From Lachnospiraceae bacterium (GTDB lineage Bacteria > Bacillota_A > Clostridia > Lachnospirales > Lachnospiraceae): a stretch of 6,977 nucleotides of DNA. The notes beneath the pieces were generated by a model. It saw nothing but the letters and a program-made list of their open reading frames with translations. It did not search any database and was not told the DNA's origin. The DNA lies in assembly GCA_017996675.1 (NCBI GenBank), contig JAGOGN010000076.1, positions 1 through 6,977 on the forward strand, given 5' to 3'. Shown here piece by piece: positions 1-6,441 of the stretch. The translations under genes and the position numbers were made by a program. Each line of letters opens with the position of its first letter. Within the stretch, counting starts at the first letter, position 1.

Positions 1-105
1 GCGTCTCGCTAAAAAGCAAATCTTAAATGATACAAATATCCATGGATGATACAAATCGTACATAGAATCTATAGTTTAAAAGTCTTTTTATGTTGTTTGC
101 CTTAA
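1..105. other. Non-coding tail downstream of the cold-shock gene
   Basis: No ORF with a credible ribosome-binding site is seen in these 105 bp. The stretch is AT-rich and lies 3' of csp on the minus strand. I find no GC-rich hairpin followed by a T-run, so the csp terminator is either weak, factor-dependent or outside the window. Short symmetric elements (direct repeats at 27-56 and a palindrome at 38-47) are listed separately. Confidence 0.6.
27..56. repeat. Pair of 11-bp direct repeats flanking a 10-bp palindrome
   Basis: ATGATACAAAT occurs at 27-37 and again at 46-56, a 19-bp period, and the perfect palindrome ATCCATGGAT (38-47) bridges the two copies. On the minus strand the same bases read as TTGTAT-16 bp-TATCAT, which could pass as a weak promoter directed out of the left edge. 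Repeat plus palindrome is the sort of layout seen in operators, but two short AT-rich copies could arise by chance. No function is assigned. Confidence 0.35.
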
Positions 106-318
106 TTAAGCTACAGTTACGTTCATAGCTTTCAATTTGTTAGCATCTCTTGGGTCTCTCTCAGTTTCGAAAACAACTTTCTGTCCATCTTCTAATGTTT
201 TGAAACCATCAGTCATGATAGAAGAAAAATGAACGAAAACATCTTCTCCTGTTGCGTCATCAGTAATGAATCCGTAACCTTTCTGAGCATTAAACCATTT
301 CACTGTACCGTTATTCAT
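106..318 (-). CDS. csp: Cold-shock domain protein (CspA/CspB family)
   Basis: A 70-residue single cold-shock domain, the usual length for bacterial Csp proteins. These small cytoplasmic OB-fold proteins bind single-stranded RNA and DNA and melt or chaperone mRNA structure. The opening GTVKWFN segment (residues 4-10) leads into the RNP1 motif KGYGFI (13-18), with Tyr in place of the commoner Phe at the second aromatic position, and RNP2 VFVHF (27-31). The C-terminal half includes the typical ERDPR and KAMNV segments. The start is fixed by GGAGGT, 6 nt upstream of ATG. The gene has its own strong promoter (366-394), so it is probably a monocistronic unit independent of the operon upstream. Firmicutes often carry several csp paralogues, so the exact paralogue cannot be named. 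The family call is secure. Confidence 0.97.
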   Translation of the reverse strand: MNNGTVKWFNAQKGYGFITDDATGEDVFVHFSSIMTDGFKTLEDGQKVVFETERDPRDANKLKAMNVTVA

Positions 319-324
319 ACCAGT

Positions 325-330
325 ACCTCC
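325..330 (-). promoter_or_regulatory. Ribosome-binding site of csp
   Basis: The minus strand reads GGAGGT followed by 6 nt and ATG, a near-perfect Shine-Dalgarno match that fixes the csp start at 318. Confidence 0.9.
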
Positions 331-343
331 ATAAATATTATTA

Positions 344-358
344 TATGGCTAAACCATA
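344..358 (-). promoter_or_regulatory. Stem-loop at the 5' end of the csp mRNA
   Basis: The minus strand reads TATGG-TTTAG-CCATA, a perfect 5-bp stem with a 5-nt loop. With the -10 box at 366-371 the transcript should start near 359-360, so this hairpin would sit at the extreme 5' end of a leader of only about 41 nt. Terminal hairpins are known to protect some mRNAs from 5'-dependent decay (ompA in E. coli is the classic case); that role here is inference. The leader is far shorter than the roughly 160-nt E. coli cspA leader, so that kind of thermosensor is unlikely. Confidence 0.4.
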
Positions 359-370
359 CTCAGTGAGTAT
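356..370. promoter_or_regulatory. Operator-like palindrome over the csp -10 box and start site
   Basis: ATACTCA-G-TGAGTAT is a perfect inverted repeat with 7-bp arms and a single central base. It covers five of the six -10 bases (366-370) and runs across the predicted transcription start (about 359-360). A dimeric repressor bound here would block RNA polymerase. The form resembles the short ACTnA-type palindromes bound by many TetR-family regulators, but no regulator gene is in the window and no family can be assigned with confidence. Part of the symmetry is contributed by the -10 sequence itself. Confidence 0.4.
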
Positions 371-394
371 AGCATCGTTTTATTGATCTGTCAA
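366..394 (-). promoter_or_regulatory. Strong sigma-A type promoter of csp
   Basis: On the minus strand TTGACA (394-389) is a perfect -35 match, followed by a 17-bp spacer and TATACT (371-366), a 5/6 match to the -10 consensus. The predicted start is near 359-360. The phased A/T run TTTTTAAAAATTTTT at 411-425 lies roughly 50-65 bp upstream of the start and could act partly as an UP element. This is the clearest promoter in the window. Confidence 0.9.
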
Positions 395-423
395 GCCTTT
401 CGGACTTATCTTTTTAAAAATTT

Positions 424-1581
424 TTAATTGTTCACATATTCCTGTAAAAATTCACGCATTTGCCCCTCGGAAATAGAAATGCTTCCTTGAATCATCTCCC
501 GATTTCCTCCACCTTTTGCAAAAAAAGAGGATTTCAGTGATTCCAACATCATCTTTACATCTATTTCCTTCGCGCTTGCATAAAAACGATATTCTCCCGA
601 TTCCCGGCCCACCAAAAGCACCGCTAATCCAACATTTCTATCCATCATGTCTAAAAGTAAGCGCTTGGCGATTACCGCTTCCATGGATTCTGTCACATAA
701 AGAATAAACGGCTGATTCGCTTCCCCGATCTTAAGCTTCGCATACTCCAGTTGTAAATCGTCGTATTTTCGCTTCAGACTCAACAGGTCTTGTTGTAGCC
801 CACTTGCTGAATCTGCAAGTTGATCCGGTTTAGAAGAAAAAATACCACAAAGCTTTGCAGACTGGTCCAAAAGATTGCGATGATCCTTGATTGCACGCTT
901 TCCACATAGAATTGCCAATCGAATCCCACCTTTGTATTTTTCCATTGATTGAATCACAAATGCGCCCACTTGTCCCGTCTGGTTTAAATGCGGTGCACAG
1001 CACGCACAGCAGTCAACCTGATCGACCGTAACCAAACGAACCTGTCCATCCAGACTTTTCTTGCTACGATAATTCAGTTCTTCTAATTGGTCATTTTCAT
1101 AAATTGCGGTAGAAACAGTTTGATTCTCCCAGATAATCTGATTCACTTCCTGCTCTAGTTCTAGCAATTCATTCACTGATAAATTCAGGTTCAAATCCAG
1201 TGTTACACTTTGATCGCTCAAATGAAATCCCACATTGACTGCACCGTGTTTGCGATACGCCAGTCCCGAAAAAATGTGTTCCCCTGTATGATGCTGCATA
1301 AAATCAAAACGTCTCTCAAAGTCAATCTGTCCGTGGACCAATTCGCCAATCTGAAGTTTCTCTTTCATGATATGTAGAATCTGGTTATCACAAATGATCG
1401 TATCTGAAACTTCCTGATGATTCAGCCAGCCCCGATCTCCGCTTTGTCCACCACTTTCTGGGAAAAAACATGTTTCATCCAGCTGAATTTGATAATGATC
1501 CTCAATCTTTTCACACGCAATCACTCTCGCATCAAAGTTTCGTTGAAATGAATCGCGTTCATATAATTTCTTTGTATTCAT
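424..1581 (-). CDS. AlaX-like alanyl-tRNA editing protein with DHHA1 domain
   Basis: A 385-residue stand-alone relative of the AlaRS editing region, of the long AlaX type. Such proteins hydrolyse mischarged aminoacyl-tRNA(Ala) (Ser or Gly) in trans in the cytoplasm. Visible parts: the entry motif PESGGQSGDRG (41-51); the editing-site zinc motifs HxxxH (H98 and H102 in QHHTGEH) and CxxxH (C194 and H198 in the segment CCACCAPH, 191-198); a helical, charged stretch around 255-285 that is probably a coiled coil; and a C-terminal DHHA1-like domain with the glycine-rich GGGNREMIQGS (357-367). No aminoacylation domain is present, so this is not alaS. The start is ATG with AGGAAG upstream, 16 bp after the rubrerythrin stop, so the two are probably co-transcribed. 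No obvious terminator follows. Substrate specificity cannot be read from sequence. Confidence 0.9.
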   Translation of the reverse strand: MNTKKLYERDSFQRNFDARVIACEKIEDHYQIQLDETCFFPESGGQSGDRGWLNHQEVSDTIICDNQILHIMKEKLQIGELVHGQIDFERRFDFMQHHTGEHIFSGLAYRKHGAVNVGFHLSDQSVTLDLNLNLSVNELLELEQEVNQIIWENQTVSTAIYENDQLEELNYRSKKSLDGQVRLVTVDQVDCCACCAPHLNQTGQVGAFVIQSMEKYKGGIRLAILCGKRAIKDHRNLLDQSAKLCGIFSSKPDQLADSASGLQQDLLSLKRKYDDLQLEYAKLKIGEANQPFILYVTESMEAVIAKRLLLDMMDRNVGLAVLLVGRESGEYRFYASAKEIDVKMMLESLKSSFFAKGGGNREMIQGSISISEGQMREFLQEYVNN

Positions 1582-1597
1582 TTGACTTCCTAATCTA

Positions 1598-2137
1598 TTA
1601 ATAATTTTCTGCCTTCACTTGAAAATATGCCTGTGGATGGTCACATACTGGACAGATTTCTGGTGCTTTCTTTCCTACATAAATATGTCCACAATTTTCA
1701 CATTGCCAAATGGCTTCCTGATCTTTTGAGAAAACTAATTCTTTTTTCACATTATCCAATAATTTACGATAACGCTCCTCATGTTCTTTTTCAATCTGAG
1801 CGACCCCTTCAAACAAATATGCTATATGGTCGAAACCTTCCTCTTTTGCTTCTTTTGCAAACTGCGCATACATTTCAGTCCACTCGTAATGTTCACCCAA
1901 AGCTGCATCTAACAAATTCTCTTCTGTAGATCCTACGCCATCATGCAATAATTTAAACCATATTTTTGCATGTTCCTTTTCATTGTTTGCGGTTTCTTCG
2001 AACAAATTCGCAATCTGCACAAATCCTTCTTTTTTCGCTTTTGATGCATAATAAGTATACTTATTACGTGCCATTGACTCTCCTGCGAATGCAGTCTCCA
2101 AATTCTGTTGTGTTCTACTTCCTTTTAACTCTGCCAT
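1598..2137 (-). CDS. rbr: Rubrerythrin (diiron peroxidase with rubredoxin domain)
   Basis: 179 residues. Rubrerythrins reduce hydrogen peroxide to water using electrons passed from a rubredoxin-like iron site to a diiron centre, and they protect anaerobes from oxygen exposure in the cytoplasm. The N-terminal four-helix ferritin-like domain carries the expected carboxylate and His ligands: E20, E53 with H56 (EKEH), E82 with E85 (GEHYE), and E116 with H119 (EKEH). The C-terminal rubredoxin-like domain has two CxxC knuckles, C146/C149 (CENC) and C162/C165 (CPVC). All ligand positions are present, so it should be active. ATG is preceded by AAGGAGGAG, a strong site. The gene lies 43 bp after the TPR gene and 16 bp before the AlaX-like gene. 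I could not find a convincing PerR box or private promoter in the 43-bp gap, so it may depend on the upstream operon. Confidence 0.97.
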   Translation of the reverse strand: MAELKGSRTQQNLETAFAGESMARNKYTYYASKAKKEGFVQIANLFEETANNEKEHAKIWFKLLHDGVGSTEENLLDAALGEHYEWTEMYAQFAKEAKEEGFDHIAYLFEGVAQIEKEHEERYRKLLDNVKKELVFSKDQEAIWQCENCGHIYVGKKAPEICPVCDHPQAYFQVKAENY

Positions 2138-2141
2138 GTTG

Positions 2142-2150
2142 CTCCTCCTT
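2142..2150 (-). promoter_or_regulatory. Ribosome-binding site of rubrerythrin
   Basis: The minus strand reads AAGGAGGAG, 4 nt before ATG (2137). It is one of the strongest sites in the window and suggests high rubrerythrin expression whatever drives transcription. Confidence 0.8.
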
Positions 2151-2180
2151 TTGAAAAAGTTCTCTCACTATGGGTTCCAA

Positions 2181-3494
2181 TTATCGATTCATCTCATTAA
2201 TATAACTTTGTGCATTTTTTGCTTTTGGTGTATTTGGGAAAGTTGCAATTACCTTCTGGTACATTAAAGTTGCTTTCTGCTTGTCTCCATCTTTACGATA
2301 AGACTGGGCTAGAAAATACATCGCATCTCCATCCTGGAATTTTTCATCGATTGTAAGTAACTTTTCATAAAATGCAACTGCGTCTTTATAAGATCCTTGA
2401 TTATAGGCCGAGCTTCCTTTTTGATACAGCAGTTTCATGTATTCCGCATTAATTTGGGTCATGATGGTCGCACAAGTCGGCTGAATATTTGCCGAAACAT
2501 TTGCTACACTGATGGTCGCAATTGCTTCTCCTGCTTTTTCTACTTCTCCGGATACAAAGGAAGCGTAAGCAACTAAAAGCTGCTGATAAGTGGTGATTTC
2601 AGTCGTTGTAGCGGTATTTGTAGTTTCTGCACTCGTCACTTTTTGAGTCATTTCCTCAATCTGCTTATTCAGTCCTTTTATGGTAACGTTTTTGGATGTA
2701 ATGGCATTATTCGCTTCAATCAGCTGACTTTGGGTGTCTGATTTGACCCTGCTGTCCTGTGCTCGAAAGACCAGAAAATAGGTTATACAAAAACCAATTG
2801 CAATTCCAATTACAATATTAATCATCGTATTAATAGCAGAACGATCCTTAAAAGAAGGAGGTTTAATGATCATTTCATTTCCACTTTTATATTCCACCGC
2901 ATCATCGCAAATATCTTTTTTATTTTTCTTGGTCGGTTGTTCGCCATGAAGACCAATATTGGTTTCCTTCAGATATTTTAAAGTGATTGTATTATTGGAA
3001 TCAATTCGACCAGCTTTACGAAGTGCTTCCTTCGCCTTTAAAAACTCGCCATCCTTCATATAAAGCAATGCCAACAGCTGGAATGCCTTTACAAAATTCG
3101 GATTGAGTCCTACAACCTTCTTTAACTGAATAATCGCTAGATCTTCATTTCCATTATTTGCATACTGAATTGCCTGGTTATACTTCTTTACCGTTTGATT
3201 CACATTTGCCATATATCCATGGTCATCCTGCAATTGCTCAATATAATATTTTGCAATGTTTTCATCATTTTGAAAATTAACACTAATCACCCATTCCCGA
3301 AGCGCCTGGACGGTTTCTCCAACTTCAAAATAAACCAGACCCAATAAGTTCCTGGCTTTAATATTCCCTTTAAAAAATCGAAGACTTTTGCACAAACATT
3401 CAATCGCACCAGTTAGATCTCTTACCTTTGCCTTTTCCAATCCCTCATTATAGAAGTAGTTGGAAAACTGAATAATTTTTTTATAACAATTCAT
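2181..3494 (-). CDS. Single-pass membrane protein with TPR regions on both sides of the TM segment
   Basis: 437 residues, of no recognised named family. The N-terminal part (about 10-175) is built of TPR-like helical pairs, for example around 47-72 (ARNLLGLVYFEVGE) and 135-165 (KAFQLLALLYMKDGEFLKA). A lysine-rich linker (about 185-219) precedes one hydrophobic segment (about 222-244). Then comes a polar, probably coiled-coil stretch (about 250-290), a Thr-rich spacer (290-302) and a second helical region with TPRs near 352-430 (YQKGSSAYNQGSYKDAVAFYEKLL and the following AMYFLAQSYRKDGDKQKA). Basic residues before the TM segment suggest the N-terminus is cytoplasmic and the C-terminal TPRs lie outside. 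There is no signal peptide or enzyme motif; a scaffold or assembly role is inference. ATG follows directly on the stop codon of the 48-aa ORF, with AAGAGGAG upstream inside that ORF, so translation is likely coupled. Confidence 0.8.
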   Translation of the reverse strand: MNCYKKIIQFSNYFYNEGLEKAKVRDLTGAIECLCKSLRFFKGNIKARNLLGLVYFEVGETVQALREWVISVNFQNDENIAKYYIEQLQDDHGYMANVNQTVKKYNQAIQYANNGNEDLAIIQLKKVVGLNPNFVKAFQLLALLYMKDGEFLKAKEALRKAGRIDSNNTITLKYLKETNIGLHGEQPTKKNKKDICDDAVEYKSGNEMIIKPPSFKDRSAINTMINIVIGIAIGFCITYFLVFRAQDSRVKSDTQSQLIEANNAITSKNVTIKGLNKQIEEMTQKVTSAETTNTATTTEITTYQQLLVAYASFVSGEVEKAGEAIATISVANVSANIQPTCATIMTQINAEYMKLLYQKGSSAYNQGSYKDAVAFYEKLLTIDEKFQDGDAMYFLAQSYRKDGDKQKATLMYQKVIATFPNTPKAKNAQSYINEMNR

Positions 3495-3641
3495 TTACCT
3501 CTGACTCCTCTTTGCTTCCTGAATCATCTCTTGTAAAATATCCGTCATATCGCTAAAATCATGGTTGTGTATCGCATCTTCTGCCTCTTCCACTTCCAGA
3601 CTTGGTTCAAATTTCTTTAATTCTTCTTCAAAATTAATCAT
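3495..3641 (-). CDS. Small acidic protein of unknown function between folC and the TPR gene
   Basis: 48 residues, beginning MINFEEELKKFEPSLEVEE and ending IQEAKRSQR. I do not recognise a family. It is rich in Glu/Asp, has no Cys, no signal peptide and no membrane segment, and looks helical, with a basic C-terminal tail. Three features argue that it is real: an excellent GGGAGGG site 8 nt upstream of ATG; an 8-nt overlap with the folC stop (ATGATTAA); and a stop codon that directly abuts the ATG of the TPR gene. Together these fill the whole gap between the two larger genes and give a classic translationally coupled arrangement. It might be a partner or regulator of the TPR protein, but that is inferred only from position. 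The main alternative is a leader ORF whose translation mainly serves to start the TPR gene. Confidence 0.75.
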   Translation of the reverse strand: MINFEEELKKFEPSLEVEEAEDAIHNHDFSDMTDILQEMIQEAKRSQR

Positions 3642-4953
3642 TGTGATTCCCTCCCACTATTTTCCTTAATTCTCCAACTAAATACAGGGATCCTGTGCAA
3701 AATACAGTTCCATTTTCTTTCACTGACTTTGCATACTCCAAAGCTTGCCCATTATCATCAATAATTCTACAACTCTCACCCATATCTGGGGAGAGATCTC
3801 TCAAAAAGAGTTGCAAAAGTTCATTAGAATCTAATCCTCGTTCTCCCTTTACTCTGGTCACGATTACCTCATCCCATAAAATCTGGGAAGATAAAATATC
3901 GATTACTTTCTCGTAATTTTTCTCCTTTACCATAGAGAATAGTAAAATCTTGCGCGGGGTTTCCATCGCTTTTACCGCTTCGACAAATACCTGGATTCCA
4001 TCCACATTATGTGCACCATCCAAAATAATACCGTCGCCCACTGCTTCCATTCTTCCTGGCCAACGAACTAACTCTATTCCATTCACAATCGATTCTTTTG
4101 TAAGATGTCCCATTTCGCATAAAAGCATTCCCGCTCTTACTGCCAATGCAGCATTTTCTGCCTGATATTGCGCAGCAAATGGTACTCTGATGATCTTGTC
4201 ACCAAATTGCGCTAAGGTAAATTCTACCCCTTTACTATCCATTCGTTTCATTGTTCGATCGGCGGGATAAACTGGATAACAAGTCGCTTCCTTCTTTGCA
4301 GCTTGTTCCACAATGACCTGATTTACTTCTTCATGCTTACCTTCAAATACGACCGGTCTGTTCTGTTTGATAATCCCTGCTTTTTCAAATGCAATCTTTG
4401 GTAGTGTATCACCCAATACATCTGTATGTTCATAACTAATCGACGTGATAATCGAAACAAGTGGTGAACGAATGACGTTCGTTGCATCCAGTCTGCCACC
4501 CATGCCCGTTTCCAAAACAGCCACTTCTACTCCATTGTTATAAAAAATCATCATCCCTACTGCAAATAAAAATTCAAAATAGGTCGGATGCGCATATCCA
4601 TCTTTCATTAGTTGTATAATTGCGGTTTTCACCTGTTCAAATGCGACTAAAAAATCCTCAATTGATGCATTCTTGCTGTTAATTTGAAATCGTTCCGTTA
4701 GCACTTCTAAATGTGGAGAAATAAAGAGTCCTGTTTTCTTCCCATCCAGAATGAGCATCTGATTGATCATTGCTGAAACGCTTCCTTTTCCGTTGCTTCC
4801 GGCAACGTGTATCGTTAAAAAACTCTCCTGAGGATTTTTCAAAAGATTCATGAAATATCTTGTATGATCAGGTTTATTCTTCGTTGTAAACTTCGGAATG
4901 GAGTTAATGAATTCCTCCGCTTCCACAAATTTTGTTCTTAAGTCAACTTTCAT
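3634..4953 (-). CDS. folC: Folylpolyglutamate synthase / dihydrofolate synthase
   Basis: 439 residues, the normal length for FolC. The enzyme uses ATP to add glutamate to folates, and in many bacteria also to dihydropteroate, keeping folate in the cell as polyglutamates. It is a cytoplasmic Mur-ligase family member. Seen in order: the P-loop AGSNGKGSV (51-59); LETGMGGRLDATN (147-159); the Mur-ligase centre HTDVLGDTLPKIAFEKAGIIK (176-196, including K191 of the EKAGI motif, the lysine expected to be carbamylated); WPGRMEAV (298-305) and LDGAHN (311-316) at the domain junction; and a C-terminal GTVFCTGSLYLVGELR (415-430). ATG lies 23 bp after the fapA stop, with a rather weak AAAGG site. Linkage of folC with valS is widespread in Firmicutes; here a FapA gene sits between them. 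Whether it has dihydrofolate synthase activity as well cannot be settled from the motifs. Confidence 0.96.
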   Translation of the reverse strand: MKVDLRTKFVEAEEFINSIPKFTTKNKPDHTRYFMNLLKNPQESFLTIHVAGSNGKGSVSAMINQMLILDGKKTGLFISPHLEVLTERFQINSKNASIEDFLVAFEQVKTAIIQLMKDGYAHPTYFEFLFAVGMMIFYNNGVEVAVLETGMGGRLDATNVIRSPLVSIITSISYEHTDVLGDTLPKIAFEKAGIIKQNRPVVFEGKHEEVNQVIVEQAAKKEATCYPVYPADRTMKRMDSKGVEFTLAQFGDKIIRVPFAAQYQAENAALAVRAGMLLCEMGHLTKESIVNGIELVRWPGRMEAVGDGIILDGAHNVDGIQVFVEAVKAMETPRKILLFSMVKEKNYEKVIDILSSQILWDEVIVTRVKGERGLDSNELLQLFLRDLSPDMGESCRIIDDNGQALEYAKSVKENGTVFCTGSLYLVGELRKIVGGNHND

Positions 4954-4976
4954 TTTGTTTGCCTTTACTGTTATTA

Positions 4977-6371
4977 TTATTCTTCATTTCGTTTCATGAT
5001 AATTCGATCAAGGAACATCTCGAAATAAACATTTTCCTGCAATTCTTTAATGGACAAGATAAAATCATCTATCATAATGATTACACCTGGGTAGATCGTA
5101 CTATAAACCTTGATCTTAGCTTCCTTTGCCCGTTCTGACAGTTCTGTCAATTCTTCCAGTTCAATCTGATCCTGGGATAACATGGCAAATTCTTTAATCT
5201 TGGCCCGAATTAAATTCATTTTGGTCATGTCATTTTCTTTGGGTGCCATATGCAATGCTCGAAACTTCTTCTCATACTCTATAATTTCGTCTTCAATCAT
5301 TTGAAGTTTCTTTCGTGTCACTTCCTGTTTATGTTCCAACAGCTTCAATCTTCGGTATACATCAGATTCCACGCCTGCCGCGGCTATCGTCGCCACTTCA
5401 CGCTGGTTTCCTATTGAATTGGCTTCGATACCTCTTACTGCGCGAACCCTTCCTCCCAATATCCGACCTTTCTTTCCAATTAAAATAATCCGGTCTCCAC
5501 ATTCCACATCACAGCTAAGCAATGCTTCTGCCTGAATCGATCCCCCTACCGTTACTTGGGCATATTCAATAAATTTACAAAATAAATTTGCCTTTGTAAC
5601 AACACTTGCACGGGAATCTCCCATCATACCACTTTTCAATAAAATATCCTTATCGGCCGAAAGGTTGACTCCTGCCTCAACGATTCCATCAATAATCAAA
5701 GATCCGCCGGCATGAACATGTAGCCCTAACCTTACCGAACCATGAATGATGACGTCTCCTCGAAAGTCAATATTCCCAATTGCAATATCCACATCTCCTG
5801 GTATTTCATACACTTGTGAAACCGTAATCTTATCTCCCCGAACCTCAACTCTACCGTCCATACTGGAAAAATAGGATAAACCTTCCGGACTTCTTTCAAA
5901 TCCTTTCCCTTTAAGCGGCGGTAAATCTCTGGTCCTTCTCGCATTACGAGGGGCTCCTTTTACGGTATACCCATCCTCCCCCTGAATGGCTGGGTGGTAC
6001 ACTGCAATCACATCGCCTTCATTCACTGTAGCAAGTAACTGCATTTGAAAATAATTTGCCGAGCCATCCGGCAAAATCTCAGGGCGTCTGTTAAATTCTC
6101 TTTGAAATTTATATTCATACCATCCATCACTACCATCAACAGGTTCTTTACCCTCGGCAATCAGGATTTCCCGATTATAGATTTTATCTTTTCGTGCAAG
6201 CTCAAGCTTGTCTTCTTTAATCCCTTTTACACCTCCTCTTGTTTCTAACAAAAGGGCAATCTCTTCCCTTGTGTATTCCACATCAGTTTCCGGAATTGGT
6301 AGAATTAAATAAGCTTCCATTCCATCTTGAGTTATTCGCAAATTAGGCTTTCCGTCATCTTTAGAAAACAT
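4977..6371 (-). CDS. FapA / DUF342 family protein
   Basis: 464 residues matching the FapA (formerly DUF342) architecture. The N-terminal domain (about 1-175) includes GDVIAVYHPAIQGEDGYTVKG (119-138), a hallmark stretch of the family. A glycine-rich, strand-repeat region follows (about 180-320), with repeats such as PGDVDIAIGNIDFRGDV and GSVRLGLHVHAGGSLIIDG that predict a right-handed beta-helix. A charged coiled-coil region (about 335-420) and a short closing domain with IYPGVIIMID (426-435) complete it. No signal peptide or TM segment is seen, so it should be cytoplasmic. In Vibrio a FapA protein affects flagellar assembly and chemoreceptor-linked sugar signalling, but many Firmicutes without that setting carry DUF342 proteins of unknown role. 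No flagellar gene is in this window. The start is ATG with GAGGT, 6 nt upstream; that site lies inside a long inverted repeat (6375-6441). Confidence 0.9.
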   Translation of the reverse strand: MFSKDDGKPNLRITQDGMEAYLILPIPETDVEYTREEIALLLETRGGVKGIKEDKLELARKDKIYNREILIAEGKEPVDGSDGWYEYKFQREFNRRPEILPDGSANYFQMQLLATVNEGDVIAVYHPAIQGEDGYTVKGAPRNARRTRDLPPLKGKGFERSPEGLSYFSSMDGRVEVRGDKITVSQVYEIPGDVDIAIGNIDFRGDVIIHGSVRLGLHVHAGGSLIIDGIVEAGVNLSADKDILLKSGMMGDSRASVVTKANLFCKFIEYAQVTVGGSIQAEALLSCDVECGDRIILIGKKGRILGGRVRAVRGIEANSIGNQREVATIAAAGVESDVYRRLKLLEHKQEVTRKKLQMIEDEIIEYEKKFRALHMAPKENDMTKMNLIRAKIKEFAMLSQDQIELEELTELSERAKEAKIKVYSTIYPGVIIMIDDFILSIKELQENVYFEMFLDRIIMKRNEE

Positions 6372-6374
6372 AGT

Positions 6375-6441
6375 AATACCTCGTAAATGTTCTTTCGCTG
6401 CTTACACCATTACAAGCTCATTCTAACATTTACAAGGTATT
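6375..6441 (-). promoter_or_regulatory. 17-bp inverted repeat that sequesters the fapA ribosome-binding site
   Basis: The arms are 6441-6425 and 6391-6375 on the minus strand. Sixteen positions pair by Watson-Crick rules and one (6382 with 6434) as a G-U wobble in RNA, with a 33-nt loop that can itself form a small GCUUG/UAAGC stem. The 3' arm includes GAGGT, the Shine-Dalgarno of fapA (6382-6378), so a transcript carrying both arms would hide it. No U-run follows, so it is not an intrinsic terminator. In DNA the same symmetry could instead be a protein-binding site. Confidence 0.7.

Noticed and set aside
397..425. Possible terminator for the AlaX-like gene (AAGTCC-GAAA-GGCTT near the T/A tracts)
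   Set aside because: The stem is only about 5 bp with a bulge, and on the minus strand the A/T tract comes before the hairpin, not after. It overlaps the upstream part of the csp promoter and is better read as promoter DNA.
1627..1929. Plus-strand ORF of 100 codons opposite rubrerythrin
   Set aside because: It has no ribosome-binding site, a composition like reverse-translated rubrerythrin, and lies wholly opposite a clear conserved gene.
2138..2260. Private promoter or PerR box for rubrerythrin
   Set aside because: TATATT and GATAAT hexamers exist, but none has a -35-like partner at 16-18 bp, and no TTATAAT-type inverted PerR repeat is visible.
3773..3802. Interrupted 8-bp inverted repeat and a 12-bp GAGAGATCTCTC palindrome
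   Set aside because: Both lie within the well-conserved reading frame of folC and overlap one another; no regulatory position and no T-run. Likely chance from codon use.
5732..5944. Minus-strand 70-codon ORF in another frame of fapA
   Set aside because: It is embedded in the conserved beta-helix coding region of fapA and shows no recognisable protein features.
6375..6441. Long inverted repeat read as an intrinsic terminator for valS
   Set aside because: The stem is A/U-rich and is followed on the minus strand by GGTATTACTATG, with no U-run. The overlap with the fapA ribosome-binding site fits control of translation better.
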